64,000 nt of DNA from Spirochaetia bacterium UBA5763 (GTDB taxonomy: Bacteria; Spirochaetota; UBA4802; UBA5550), in assembly GCA_002418835.1 (NCBI GenBank), contig DIEX01000034.1:1-64000 (forward strand), written 5' to 3'. The translations under genes and the position numbers were made by a program. The notes under the pieces are model-generated. The model made no database searches and had not been told where the DNA came from. It was given only the letters and a program-made list of their open reading frames with translations. Of this stretch, positions 36,014-43,893 are shown piece after piece. The number at the start of each line of letters is the position of its first letter. Within the stretch, counting starts at the first letter, position 1.

Positions 36014-36046
36014 AAAAAACTCCTGAAGATTTCAGGAGTTTTTTAT
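36014..36046 (-). terminator. Original terminator of the tRNA-Gly transcript, left outside the element
   Basis: An 8-bp stem (ctcctgaa / ttcaggag) between A6 and T6. On the minus strand it would follow the tRNA gene. Integration separated it from the intact tRNA copy, which now lies 9.1 kb away. Confidence 0.8.
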
Positions 36047-36092
36047 GAGCGGGTAGCGGGAATCGAACCCGCGTAGTTAGCTTGGAAGGCTA
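36041..36092 (-). repeat. attL: 52-bp direct repeat containing the displaced tRNA-Gly 3' half
   Basis: Identical over 52 bp to 45153-45204. It holds the 3' 45 bases of the tRNA-Gly gene (36048-36092); the 5' part is missing, and the sequence diverges after ggcta in the anticodon region. It is the displaced original 3' end of the tRNA gene. Confidence 0.92.
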
Positions 36093-36221
36093 TTCAAGAT
36101 ATTTTCTATTTATGTTTGTATATGTTTTTTAATGCTTTTATGTGCTTTTATTTGACACATTTTTATTAAGTGTTTATAAAAAATGCTTGTAAATGCACTA
36201 TTATGTATTACTATGTCTTAA

Positions 36222-36254
36222 TTTATCTGACAGTTTATCTGACAGTCAGATAAA
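36222..36254. repeat. Arm-type repeats near attL (TTTATCTGACAGT)
   Basis: Two direct copies of tttatctgacagt (36222-36234, 36234-36246) and an inverted partial copy (gtcagataaa, 36245-36254), immediately before the integrase start. The same sequence recurs near attR at 45068. They are probable integrase arm sites or an autoregulatory operator. Confidence 0.7.
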
Positions 36255-36265
36255 AAGGGGGCTTT

Positions 36266-37462
36266 ATGACAGGTAAACCATATTCATTATACAAGCGGAA
36301 AAGTAACGGGATATATTATGCTCAATTCAAACTTGTTGACGGTACATGGAGTATTGCAAAGTCAACCGGGGAGACTGCAAAGGGTAGAGCGGAAGCATGG
36401 GCGATTAATTATTTAAACACCGGCAACGGGAATATTGTTCAGAAAGAGAATATTACTTTTGAAAGTTTTTCAGAAGACTTTTTCAAATGGGATAATTCGT
36501 GGGCTACCGATAAGAGGGTGAGAGGGTTAAGAATAGCCCCTTATCACTGCTTACAGCGTGAGGATTTATTAAAGAACCACATAAACCCGGCAATCGGTAA
36601 AATGAAGCTCACAGCGATTGACAGAGCGGTTATAAAAGACTTTAGAAATAAGATGTTTAAAAAGGGGTATTCTGGAAATACTATAAATAAATGTTTATCA
36701 GCAATTAAAACAATCCTTGAATCAGCAGAGGAAAAAAACCTTATTCAATATATCCCCCGTATTGACCGCGCCGCCGATAATCCGAAAACTAAAGGGGTAT
36801 TGACACCCGATGAAGTTAAACAATTATTTTCTTTTGAGTGGATGACAAAGCCGGTAACTAACCACCCGTCAAAACCTGATTTTATGGGGCAAGTGTCGAA
36901 CCTTTTAGCAGTTACCACCGGATTAAGACTTTCAGAAATACAAGCCTTAACATTGAAAGATATAAACCTTGAAAGTAATTATATCACTGTTCGCAGATCG
37001 TGGAATAATAGACTTTATTGTCTCAATGAAGAAACAAAGACAGGGAAAGAAAGAATAATCTTTTTTTCAGATATGATAAAAGATAAGATAATTGAACTTA
37101 TCGAATTAAACCCGCACGGAAAAAAACCTGATAATTTTTTATTCTTCAGCGAACAGATAGAACGGCCAAAAGATCAGCGCGCCTTTTCAATATCACTTTT
37201 TACAGCCCTTGACAGAATAGGAATTGATGAAGACACCCGCAAAGAAAGAGTAATAAGTTTTCATAGCCACAGGCACTTTTTAAACAGTTTATTACTCAAT
37301 GCAAAAATTCCACTTCAAAAGGTTCAGCAGATTACAGGTCATGGAAGTGTTGAAATGAGTAATCATTATTACCGGATTGATGACATGGCCGATGTTTTAC
37401 AAATCACTGATTCTATTATTGCAGGGAGTGAAGAACCGGCGAACCCGGAAAGGATAAATTAA
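36266..37462 (+). CDS. int: Tyrosine-family site-specific integrase
   Basis: 398 residues. An N-terminal arm-binding region (1-60) and a core-binding SAM-like domain (about 65-165) precede the catalytic domain (about 175-380). Catalytic residues visible are R221 in TTGLRLSEI, H333 and R336 in FHSHRH, H359 in ITGHGS and the nucleophile Y368 in NHYYRI, with the nine-residue spacing usual from H359. A ribosome site (aaggggg) precedes the ATG. It lies 174 bp inside attL, and the arm-type repeats sit just upstream. It should catalyse integration into tRNA-Gly and, with an excisionase, excision. Confidence 0.95.
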   Translation: MTGKPYSLYKRKSNGIYYAQFKLVDGTWSIAKSTGETAKGRAEAWAINYLNTGNGNIVQKENITFESFSEDFFKWDNSWATDKRVRGLRIAPYHCLQREDLLKNHINPAIGKMKLTAIDRAVIKDFRNKMFKKGYSGNTINKCLSAIKTILESAEEKNLIQYIPRIDRAADNPKTKGVLTPDEVKQLFSFEWMTKPVTNHPSKPDFMGQVSNLLAVTTGLRLSEIQALTLKDINLESNYITVRRSWNNRLYCLNEETKTGKERIIFFSDMIKDKIIELIELNPHGKKPDNFLFFSEQIERPKDQRAFSISLFTALDRIGIDEDTRKERVISFHSHRHFLNSLLLNAKIPLQKVQQITGHGSVEMSNHYYRIDDMADVLQITDSIIAGSEEPANPERIN

Positions 37463-37464
37463 CC

Positions 37465-37671
37465 ATGAACGACAATTTAATAGAAATTTATCTTACCCCG
37501 GAAAGTCTTAAACATTCTGATTATATTTTCAAGTATGACTTAACCAGTAAAGAACAGGAACAGGCGCGGGAGCTTATTAAAAACAAAGTTATCATTAACG
37601 GTAAACATTTTATTCAAGACTCAATCATAACAAGGAATCTTTTTAAGGGGTATTTTAAAGAGAGTCTATAA
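37465..37671 (+). CDS. Small unrecognised protein downstream of the integrase
   Basis: 68 residues (MNDNLIEIYLTPESLKHSDYIFKYDLTSKEQEQARELIKNK in its first two thirds), acidic and helical. It begins three bases after the integrase stop, so it is probably co-translated. No family is recognised. The neighbourhood suggests a recombination accessory role, but nothing in the sequence proves this. Confidence 0.55.
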   Translation: MNDNLIEIYLTPESLKHSDYIFKYDLTSKEQEQARELIKNKVIINGKHFIQDSIITRNLFKGYFKESL

Positions 37672-37793
37672 AGGTATTATAATTATTTAATACAAATGTC
37701 ACGGGATAATGCGACGGCATGAAAAGGTGAGACCCCTCTCACTCTTCCCGTGAATATTTAAAAGGGGTAAGCGCAAAAAGGGGGGCGCGATTT

Positions 37794-38675
37794 ATGAGCA
37801 GATTCACTATTGATAACGTAATTAAAACTTTATTTCCTTATGATTCACAAAATAATAATCCTTATGATGAAGAAATTTTAATTCTTGAAGACCATTTAAA
37901 AAATATATCAGACAATAAAAAGAAAATTGATTATCTAAATTACTTTCTTGAAAAGAACGAGTCAAAAAGATTGAACGATTTAATTTCATTCTATATATCA
38001 TGTGAGAGAATTGAATCATTTAAAAGGCTATCAGATGAAGACCTAAAGTCTTTTATTGATAAAATTCAAAAAGATAAAACTGAAGGTGATGGGCTAATAT
38101 CATTTATTACACGAATTACCAAAGAAGATGATTATAGTGGTTATCGAAATTTTTTTATTAAATATATCCTCATTTATGAAAGAATTTTATATGACATAGA
38201 GAATAACACCCCCGCCCCGGACTCCAAAAAGAAAAACAATGTCGAACCCTGCAAAGAAATAATTCCACTTTTTAAAAAAATAAATTGGATAGCAGGGGAT
38301 GATTTACTCAGGACACACCTTGAAAAATTAAAAGAAATAAATTTTATTGATTATGGTAATGATAGTATTGATAAAGTTATGTCCGGGGATGAAACAGCGG
38401 TTTTTATAAAGCATAGAAAATATAAATCAATTGAAGAGAATGCTTTATCACTGTTTCAATTTTGGAATAATGAAAAATTTATTGAAGGGTTTATAACTAC
38501 TGAAGACAGAAAAGGTATTAAAGAAGATCATTGGAATTACGATTTTATAATAGAGACTTTTACAAAAGGTAAAGTGTTTAAAAGGGGTAATTTAAAAACT
38601 TCAAAAGATAGAATGATAAATCAGAAATCAGAGAATAGAATATATAATTATTTTAAATCAATTTTAACCGCATAA
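37794..38675 (+). CDS. Unrecognised 293-residue protein, possible cargo
   Basis: A highly charged, Lys/Asp/Glu/Asn-rich, mainly helical soluble protein. There is no signal, membrane segment or nucleotide motif that I recognise. A conserved-looking block is KINWIAGDDLLRTHLEKLKEINFIDY (about 162-187), a winged-helix-like or helix-turn-helix-like stretch. It has its own terminator (38706) and stands apart from the replication module, between the integrase and the HTH gene, where satellites often carry cargo. Function unknown; abortive infection or regulation are only guesses. Confidence 0.7.
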   Translation: MSRFTIDNVIKTLFPYDSQNNNPYDEEILILEDHLKNISDNKKKIDYLNYFLEKNESKRLNDLISFYISCERIESFKRLSDEDLKSFIDKIQKDKTEGDGLISFITRITKEDDYSGYRNFFIKYILIYERILYDIENNTPAPDSKKKNNVEPCKEIIPLFKKINWIAGDDLLRTHLEKLKEINFIDYGNDSIDKVMSGDETAVFIKHRKYKSIEENALSLFQFWNNEKFIEGFITTEDRKGIKEDHWNYDFIIETFTKGKVFKRGNLKTSKDRMINQKSENRIYNYFKSILTA

Positions 38676-38705
38676 CAACCACATAATGATTAACACCACG
38701 CGCCG

Positions 38706-38733
38706 GGGATACCTTAAACAGTATCCCTTTTTG
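38706..38733 (+). terminator. Terminator after the 293-residue gene
   Basis: A 7-bp stem (gggatac / gtatccc) with loop cttaaaca and a T run. Confidence 0.8.
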
Positions 38734-38872
38734 TTTTGTTGACCACTTGTTGACGTAAACAACATTTTATATTCAAAATAATATTTATGCTTGTAGTATT
38801 CGGCTTTATCTTGTTAAGATTATTTAATGAGTGCTTGAAATGGCATTAAAAAAAGAGGGAGGTAAAATATTT

Positions 38873-39070
38873 ATGACAAGAGATGTATCACATAACACCG
38901 CGAACAGCGATAAGGTTAGAATTAAACGCGCATGTGAATATTTTGGCTTATCTGACAGTTTTATAAGACATGGTATTATGAACCGTCAAATACCGGCCTA
39001 TAAACTTTCAGGTGCGGTTTTCGTTAGTTTGTCAGAGATCGAAAGTTTAATATCAAAAGGAAAAATTTAA
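38873..39070 (+). CDS. Small HTH protein (excisionase/AlpA-like)
   Basis: 65 residues from the ATG at 38873, chosen because gggagg precedes it; the open frame upstream starts at a GTG 14 codons earlier without one. The core VRIKRACEYFGLSDSFIRHGIMNRQIPAYKLSGAVFVSLSEIESLI has the winged-helix pattern of MerR-like excisionases and AlpA regulators (helix-turn-helix about 18-40, wing about 43-52). Such proteins drive excision and activate the replication genes of satellites. The tatctgacag arm-type sequence occurs once inside its coding region (38949-38958). Confidence 0.75.
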   Translation: MTRDVSHNTANSDKVRIKRACEYFGLSDSFIRHGIMNRQIPAYKLSGAVFVSLSEIESLISKGKI

Positions 39071-39081
39071 AGGAGAAAAAA

Positions 39082-39288
39082 TTGAACATGAATTTAACAG
39101 AAAAGCAAAAACAAAAAGCAGAATCAATTTTTAAACAGTTAATGGACATAGCGACAATTGAAGAAATTAAAAACGGCGTTATTACAGTTGAACACAAATT
39201 TGAAGACGGCGAACCCGCCGACATTGAAAACAAAAATGAGTTTATTAAATCAGCCGAAATGAAGCTCCACGGCCGGGCGAAGTGGTGA
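39082..39288 (+). CDS. Small unrecognised acidic protein
   Basis: Up to 68 residues (EKQKQKAESIFKQLMDIATI...EEIKNGVITVEHKFEDGEP). The start may be a TTG at 39082, six bases after aggag, or the ATG at 39088. The N-terminal half is a predicted amphipathic helix. It begins 11 bp after the HTH gene and its stop overlaps possible GTG starts of the next gene, so the chain seems to be one operon. Function unknown. Confidence 0.55.
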   Translation: MNMNLTEKQKQKAESIFKQLMDIATIEEIKNGVITVEHKFEDGEPADIENKNEFIKSAEMKLHGRAKW

Positions 39289-39293
39289 AACGT

Positions 39294-39725
39294 ATGACAA
39301 ACTACACCGGAGATTTATTGATTAAAGAAGATAGTACGGGAAACCATGATATAAGTTTTTCCTGCGGCAACGCAGAAATGACAAATGGTCTCGAAACTTA
39401 TGTTATACTTGCGGTTTTCGGTGAGGATTGTCCGGCAAACGCTCTTGTAAAAAATGAGTCTGAAAAAATGCAGTCACGTTTCCCGGAGGTTATAAGGCGG
39501 AATGTTGTAAATGATAAAACAGTTGCGGACGGAATACAGGCAATACGGCAAGCATTAGCACCCGCAGTAAAAGAAAGAATAGTCAACAAGGTCGAAGTAT
39601 CGGGAAGCATAATTTCAGCTTACGGCATAGCTTGGGAGATCAAATTACATGAGCTGACCGGAAATGTTTCCCGGTATATTATTAACTGGGAACGTGGGGA
39701 ACTTACAGCAGAATTTATTAAATAA
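39294..39725 (+). CDS. Protein weakly resembling phage Mu gp46-type baseplate protein
   Basis: 143 residues from ATG 39294; GTG codons at 39282 and 39285 overlapping the previous gene are alternatives. The pattern GDLLIKED...DISFSCGNAEMTNGLETYVILAVFG, then VADGIQAIRQALAPAVKERIVNKVEVSGSI, resembles the gp46/GPW_gp25-like baseplate family (a short ordered start, GLE motif, then helical and VxV strand). No other tail gene is present, so either it is an orphan structural gene or the likeness is superficial. Confidence 0.5.
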   Translation: MTNYTGDLLIKEDSTGNHDISFSCGNAEMTNGLETYVILAVFGEDCPANALVKNESEKMQSRFPEVIRRNVVNDKTVADGIQAIRQALAPAVKERIVNKVEVSGSIISAYGIAWEIKLHELTGNVSRYIINWERGELTAEFIK

Positions 39726-39741
39726 AAAGGAGAAAACGAAA

Positions 39742-40146
39742 ATGCAGGAATTTAGAGATTTTATAGGCGGTAATAAAAATTGTGAACGTGGCGGGCTTGT
39801 CGGAATAGTTACCCCGCAAAACGGCAAAGCGGCAACATTAACAGTTCAGATGATACCGGGCGGGGGGATGCCATTAATCAAAACGGGAGACGCTCTCTTT
39901 CTTCCACACGTTGAAGAAAAATATTTAGAGGGATGTTTTAAAAATCGTCGAGTTGTAATAGGTGGCACTTATACCGGGGATGAAAACGGCGTTGCAAAAA
40001 TCGAATGGAGACAAGAGCTAAAAGATTACTCAGCAAAAAAATTGGATCATAAACCCGTGTCGATATGTGACCCGGCATATTTTAAATGTCTTGAAGAGCT
40101 GGCAGAGAAAGACGCGGCAACACAAACAGAAAAACATAGTCTATAA
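39742..40146 (+). CDS. Unrecognised 134-residue protein
   Basis: The ATG at 39742 follows aaaggag by ten bases; the open frame before it lies in the previous gene. The protein has a glycine-rich beta region (GGLVGIVTPQNGKAATLTVQMIPGGGMPLIKTGDALFLP, about 17-54) and a helical C-terminus. It may be a small beta-barrel fold. It is part of the same rightward gene chain. No family is recognised. Confidence 0.6.
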   Translation: MQEFRDFIGGNKNCERGGLVGIVTPQNGKAATLTVQMIPGGGMPLIKTGDALFLPHVEEKYLEGCFKNRRVVIGGTYTGDENGVAKIEWRQELKDYSAKKLDHKPVSICDPAYFKCLEELAEKDAATQTEKHSL

Positions 40147-40197
40147 AACCGGGGTTACTGCTGAATAATAAATACAGCAGGAGTGTTAAAAAAGAAA

Positions 40198-40335
40198 ATG
40201 AATGATAAAAGAATAAAAGTAAAGCCCGGCGGCAACCGGGCAGAGAAAAGAAGAAATAAAATGTTAGTATTGGAGATATGTATTATAACAACTGTTATGT
40301 GCTGTCAATTCTTTTTTGCAGGGGGTATTATATGA
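40198..40335 (+). CDS. Small membrane-like ORF coupled to the primase gene
   Basis: 45 residues. A basic N-terminal half (KVKPGGNRAEKRRNK) is followed by a hydrophobic stretch (VLEICIITTVMCCQFFFAGGII). The stop overlaps the primase start (ATATGA), so it could be a leader or a coupled small membrane protein. The ribosome site (aggag) is 15 bases from the ATG, so the start is uncertain. Confidence 0.4.
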   Translation: MNDKRIKVKPGGNRAEKRRNKMLVLEICIITTVMCCQFFFAGGII

Positions 40336-41096
40336 ATAGTATTCCCGCCGATATGAAATATTTTACTGATTTTATCTTTAAGCGCGGGGGTTATATATTA
40401 CCCGCGACAATAGAGGGCAAGCCACTTCTAAAAGATGAAGATTCAAACAGAATAAAAGATTTTGAAAAGCTCAAATTTTGGATTAAAAAAGATGTTAAAA
40501 GGTTTAATACTCGACCCGCCGCCGCCGGACTGCTTGCACTGGACATTGATAATAGAAACGGTCGAAACGGTTTTAAATATCTTTCCGCGCTGGATATTGA
40601 ATATAGAGACAACTATTATATCTCAACGCCGCGTTTTGGTGTCCACATATATTTTTTTAGTGATGATCGGGATTATGTCTCCCTTGAATTAAAGCCGGGT
40701 GTAGAAATTAAATCACAAAGCTATTTAACAATACCGGGGAGTGTTTCAAAATATGGTAAATACCACTCAATCGGAAACCCTTTAAGTATTAAACCAATAC
40801 CGCTACAACTCGCGGGATGTCTCCCTATACGGTCATTATATCAAGAACCCACAGCACCGCCACGCGGAGACTTGGCACTAAATAAAATATATGATATTCT
40901 TTGTCGTCAAGGGATGTCACCTGCAAACGGTAATAGAAATCGTTTCTGTTTTGAAATGGCAAGGTTTAGCAGAAAGCAAGGTCACGGCATGGACAGCATA
41001 ATCAGTTATTTATCATTTTTACAAGCCCCGGACTTTTCAATTCGTGAAATTCAAGCGGCTGTCAATTCTGCATATCGAGGGAGGGCGGCGCGATAA
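40332..41096 (+). CDS. Primase-polymerase (archaeo-eukaryotic primase-like, prim-pol)
   Basis: 254 residues from ATG 40332. The AEP motifs are seen: LLALDIDNRNGRNG (D71, D73, metal ligands), STPRFGVHIYF (H105) and GVEIKSQSYLTIPGS (E125). The C-terminal part (about 190-250) is a helical primase-C-terminal-like region. It would make primers and extend them at the element's origin. The stop overlaps the helicase start by one base. The pair forms the element's replication module. Confidence 0.85.
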   Translation: MNSIPADMKYFTDFIFKRGGYILPATIEGKPLLKDEDSNRIKDFEKLKFWIKKDVKRFNTRPAAAGLLALDIDNRNGRNGFKYLSALDIEYRDNYYISTPRFGVHIYFFSDDRDYVSLELKPGVEIKSQSYLTIPGSVSKYGKYHSIGNPLSIKPIPLQLAGCLPIRSLYQEPTAPPRGDLALNKIYDILCRQGMSPANGNRNRFCFEMARFSRKQGHGMDSIISYLSFLQAPDFSIREIQAAVNSAYRGRAAR

Positions 41097-42550
41097 TGGC
41101 AAAAAAAGAATCATTAAAAGAAAGCGGCGTTTCTATTATCTTAAATAAAATTAAACTGTTTACCGACAGTCAAGACGGTTATGCGGCTTATGAAATAAAC
41201 GGAGCAAAGCAAACCGACCGGATAACAGGCAAGCAGTTTAAAAGATATGTTCAAAAGATTTTAAGAGATAATAATAACTCATTAAATCATAGTACATTAT
41301 CGGAAGTTATAAGCGATATTGACGCAGAGGCAATTTACGAAGGTCATAGGGGGGAGGTTTTTAATCGCGTAGGAAAAGACCCCGATAATAATATTATAAT
41401 CAATCCTTGTTTTGACAATGGAAATATTATCCATATAACCCCGGAGGAGTGGACTATACGCGAGCCATTTACACACTCATCAAAAGATAAATTAAAAACT
41501 TATCCTATTATTATTAAAACAAAAGGAATGTTATCAATGCCCTTTCCCGTTCGCGGTCATGGTAATATTCAGGACATACGCAGATTTATAAAAGCTGAAA
41601 ATGATGATAATAAGTTTATTCTAATTGTCGCTTATATCATTCAATCATTTTTATTTAATGGCCCGTTTCCTATTATAGTTATTGTCGCAGAACCGGGGAG
41701 CGGTAAAACGTTTACTACTCTAATTATTAAAAACATTATCGACCCACATGAAGCACCGACCCTTTCAATACCACGCGACCCCCGCGATATGTTCAGCACG
41801 GCGGGCGTGTCCTGGGTTTTAGCTTATGACAACTTTTCAAAAGTTCAGCAGTGGTTATCTGATTTATTTTGCAGGTTCAGCACCGGAAACGCTACGATTG
41901 ACAGAGAGCTTTTCACAAATGGAGAGGCTTATATTTACAGCGCAAAACGCCCGGCAATAGTAAACGGAATCAGTGACTTTTTCAGTCAGTCAGATGTTTT
42001 ACAGCGTAGTATAATTTTTGAAAATAACCGTATAACCCCGGAAGAGCGAAAAACGGAGGAGACTCTTCTTAATGATTTTAAAAAAGTTTTACCGGGGATT
42101 TTTTGTGACATACTCGATTTACTTTCAGCAGTTTTAAAAATACTCCCCGATGTTAATGTCAGTGAACCGACAAGGATGTCAGATTTTTGTAAGGTGGGAA
42201 CAGCGGTGGGCTTGTCGCTCGGTTATGATGAATCTTTTTTTATGAAGGCTTATAACGAAAATCAAAAACAGGCGAACGACATTACACTTGACTCAAGCAT
42301 TATAGCCCCTGTTATACGCGAACTGTTAAGCAAGGAAAAAGAATCAGAGTTTAATGGCACGCCGACAGAGCTACTTGACAAACTGGAAAGCATAAACCCT
42401 GAAGCGGCGCGGTCTCCGTATTGGCCGAAAACAGCGACAGTATTATCAGGTCATTTAAAACGATTAGCGCAAAATTTTAGAGACACGGGGATTATAGTTG
42501 AAACAGGCCGCGATAGTGACGGTCGATGGATTAGACTTAAAAAATTGTGA
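41096..42550 (+). CDS. AAA+ ATPase, probable replicative helicase partner of prim-pol
   Basis: 484 residues. Walker A is AEPGSGKT (198-205), Walker B-like residues are in WVLAYDN (D245), followed by CRFSTGNATIDRELFTNGE (about 258-276) and LQRSIIFE with a candidate arginine finger. This is the pattern of ATPases that accompany primases in satellites, plasmids and integrative elements. The C-terminus (about 400-484, LLDKLESINPEAARSPYWPKTATVLSGHLKRLAQNF) looks like a winged-helix DNA-binding domain, suitable for origin recognition. An iteron-like cluster begins at its stop. Confidence 0.8.
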   Translation: MAKKESLKESGVSIILNKIKLFTDSQDGYAAYEINGAKQTDRITGKQFKRYVQKILRDNNNSLNHSTLSEVISDIDAEAIYEGHRGEVFNRVGKDPDNNIIINPCFDNGNIIHITPEEWTIREPFTHSSKDKLKTYPIIIKTKGMLSMPFPVRGHGNIQDIRRFIKAENDDNKFILIVAYIIQSFLFNGPFPIIVIVAEPGSGKTFTTLIIKNIIDPHEAPTLSIPRDPRDMFSTAGVSWVLAYDNFSKVQQWLSDLFCRFSTGNATIDRELFTNGEAYIYSAKRPAIVNGISDFFSQSDVLQRSIIFENNRITPEERKTEETLLNDFKKVLPGIFCDILDLLSAVLKILPDVNVSEPTRMSDFCKVGTAVGLSLGYDESFFMKAYNENQKQANDITLDSSIIAPVIRELLSKEKESEFNGTPTELLDKLESINPEAARSPYWPKTATVLSGHLKRLAQNFRDTGIIVETGRDSDGRWIRLKKL

Positions 42551-42878
42551 CGCTCCATGTCGCAGTATGACGCTTATGACACACGCATTAAAGGCCGGGG
42601 AGTGACATTCAGTAAAAAACCATGTCGCAGTATGACGCACTATGTCGCACTTGATAAAGGAAAGATTTTTATATTATGAATATTAAAGCACAAATAAAAA
42701 AGATAATACATGAATTGATACTATACCATGACGGACATGACGCACATGACGGACTTTTACCTATACTTAGATATTGTCGTATGTCTCTTTTTTATTCTCC
42801 TGCATCACTGGAAAATTTAATAAAATGTTCAACATTAAAGGTTAGGGAAAACAGCGTCATAAGCGTCATGAGCGACAT
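42546..42878. repeat. Iteron-like cluster, candidate replication origin
   Basis: A 19-bp repeat, ccatgtcgcagtatgacgc, occurs at 42555-42573 and 42620-42638. Short tandem units with the pattern ATG[A/T]CGC recur at a 9-10 bp period: 42621-42650 (three units), 42727-42753 (three units), and inverted at 42853-42878 (three units). The spacing of one helical turn and the position right after the primase-helicase pair fit an iteron origin. Confidence 0.7.
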
Positions 42879-42945
42879 TCTTTTTTTTGCAGGTTTTACA
42901 ATGGCATTACTACACCATACCGGAGGGGGCGTATGGGTTTTTTAA
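42676..42945 (+). CDS. Possible small protein overlapping the iteron cluster
   Basis: An 89-residue frame (MNIKAQIKKIIHELILY, then HDGHDAHDG encoded by the repeats). The repeat-derived peptide and the weak ribosome site make its reality doubtful; it could be an accident of the repeats. The last helix is hydrophobic (ILFFAGFTMALLHH). It overlaps the start of the next small ORF. Confidence 0.35.
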   Translation: MNIKAQIKKIIHELILYHDGHDAHDGLLPILRYCRMSLFYSPASLENLIKCSTLKVRENSVISVMSDILFFAGFTMALLHHTGGGVWVF

Positions 42946-43055
42946 AAGTATTCAACTATGCCATGTTATGCGGAGGCGGTGAAAGTAACGCCCCGCTCCT
43001 TCGAACTCAGACACCTAAAATTCGTACAACAAAGAGTAAACTTGACACGATATAA
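42933..43055 (+). CDS. Small ORF with strong ribosome site
   Basis: 40 residues (MGFLKVFNYAMLCGGGESNAP...). The site ggaggggg lies five bases upstream of the ATG, the best in this part. The C-terminal half is basic and Thr-rich. Function unknown. An overlapping 60-codon frame starting at 42958 is less likely because it lacks a ribosome site. Confidence 0.5.
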   Translation: MGFLKVFNYAMLCGGGESNAPLLRTQTPKIRTTKSKLDTI

Positions 43056-43077
43056 AGGATTACAGGGAGCCGGGGGG

Positions 43078-43140
43078 ATGAACTCAGAACTTTTTTACTA
43101 CTTCAGAATATTTAAAAGCTATCGGAGGAAATATAAATGA
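43078..43140 (+). CDS. Twenty-residue coupled leader-like ORF
   Basis: MNSELFYYFRIFKSYRRKYK, with gggggg just before the ATG. Its stop overlaps the start of the following HTH-like gene (AATGA). It could be a coupling leader; the evidence is only arrangement. Confidence 0.3.
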   Translation: MNSELFYYFRIFKSYRRKYK

Positions 43141-43451
43141 AAGAATTAACTTCAGCACAAATTTTTAAAAGCTCAAATTTAATGACACAGTCCGATTTAT
43201 CGAGATTACTTTTAGTCGATAGGTCAACAATTAACAGAGCCGTAAAAGATGGATTGATGTCCACAGATGACAGCGGAAAAAAAATTTTAATCCATGAATA
43301 CGAAACACTTTCCGCTATCGTTGACATTATGGATCGACGCTTAAATTTGATAAATTGGGGAACGAATGAATATAAAGAATACAATATTTTATATCAGGTC
43401 ATTTCTGATGAAGTACGACCGATGTTTATGAAGCGTCATTATAGGGGGTAA
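43137..43451 (+). CDS. Small HTH-type DNA-binding protein
   Basis: 104 residues. The stretch LMTQSDLSRLLLVDRSTINRAVKDGLM (about 14-40) has a clear helix-turn-helix, and the following strand KKILIHEYETL could form a wing. The rest is helical (IVDIMDRRLNLINW). A GGAGG site lies ten bases before the ATG. It may regulate the small-ORF operon or the origin next to it. The family is not named. Confidence 0.6.
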   Translation: MKELTSAQIFKSSNLMTQSDLSRLLLVDRSTINRAVKDGLMSTDDSGKKILIHEYETLSAIVDIMDRRLNLINWGTNEYKEYNILYQVISDEVRPMFMKRHYRG

Positions 43452-43456
43452 ATAAT

Positions 43457-43558
43457 ATGACTATGATTTATGTAGATGAATTTTTTATTCAAATTGAAAA
43501 GGCGGGTATATTAGAAACTATGAGAGAGTATAAAGCAAAGCAGGAGGCCACAGCATGA
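43457..43558 (+). CDS. Short coupled ORF
   Basis: 33 residues (MTMIYVDEFFIQIEKAGILE...), ending in an ATGA overlap with the next gene. A gggggtaa site precedes it. It is likely translated as part of the chain; function unknown. Confidence 0.45.
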   Translation: MTMIYVDEFFIQIEKAGILETMREYKAKQEATA

Positions 43559-43893
43559 CACCTTTAGAAGTTTATAATAGTAACAAGATTTTACCGATAC
43601 CGGAATTTGCAGACTTAATGAATACCACACCTGAAGACATAGCGAGTGAAACAGAATTTCTTTTTTATATCTATGGCAGTAAAGGAAGGAAACTAATTCA
43701 CATACACCATATTTTTACAATGCGTTGGATGCTTAACCGTATTATAAAAAATATTCAATACTCAGTTATCCCGGATAGTATAGAGGCCGTTAATTATTCA
43801 GAGCTTGCAGAATTGTTAAAAGCCAGAATAGAAAAAATTAAAAGAATTGAACAGGGTGTCTTTAGTTCACCACGCCGCCGGGGGTTTATGTGA
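43555..43893 (+). CDS. Unrecognised 112-residue protein
   Basis: A mixed helical protein (LPIPEFADLMNTTPEDIASETEFLFYIYG...KLIHIHHIFTMRWML). The central His-rich HIHHIF is notable. A ribosome site (caggagg) lies inside the previous ORF, and it overlaps the next gene by one base (TGATG). No family is recognised. Confidence 0.55.
   Translation: MTPLEVYNSNKILPIPEFADLMNTTPEDIASETEFLFYIYGSKGRKLIHIHHIFTMRWMLNRIIKNIQYSVIPDSIEAVNYSELAELLKARIEKIKRIEQGVFSSPRRRGFM

Noticed and set aside
42555..42878. CRISPR array
   Set aside because: The repeats are too short and tandem or inverted without unique spacers of constant length, and there are no cas genes.
42958..43140. A 60-codon frame after the iteron cluster
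   Set aside because: It lacks a ribosome site, overlaps the better supported ORF at 42933 in another frame, and shares only its end with the 20-codon coupled ORF.
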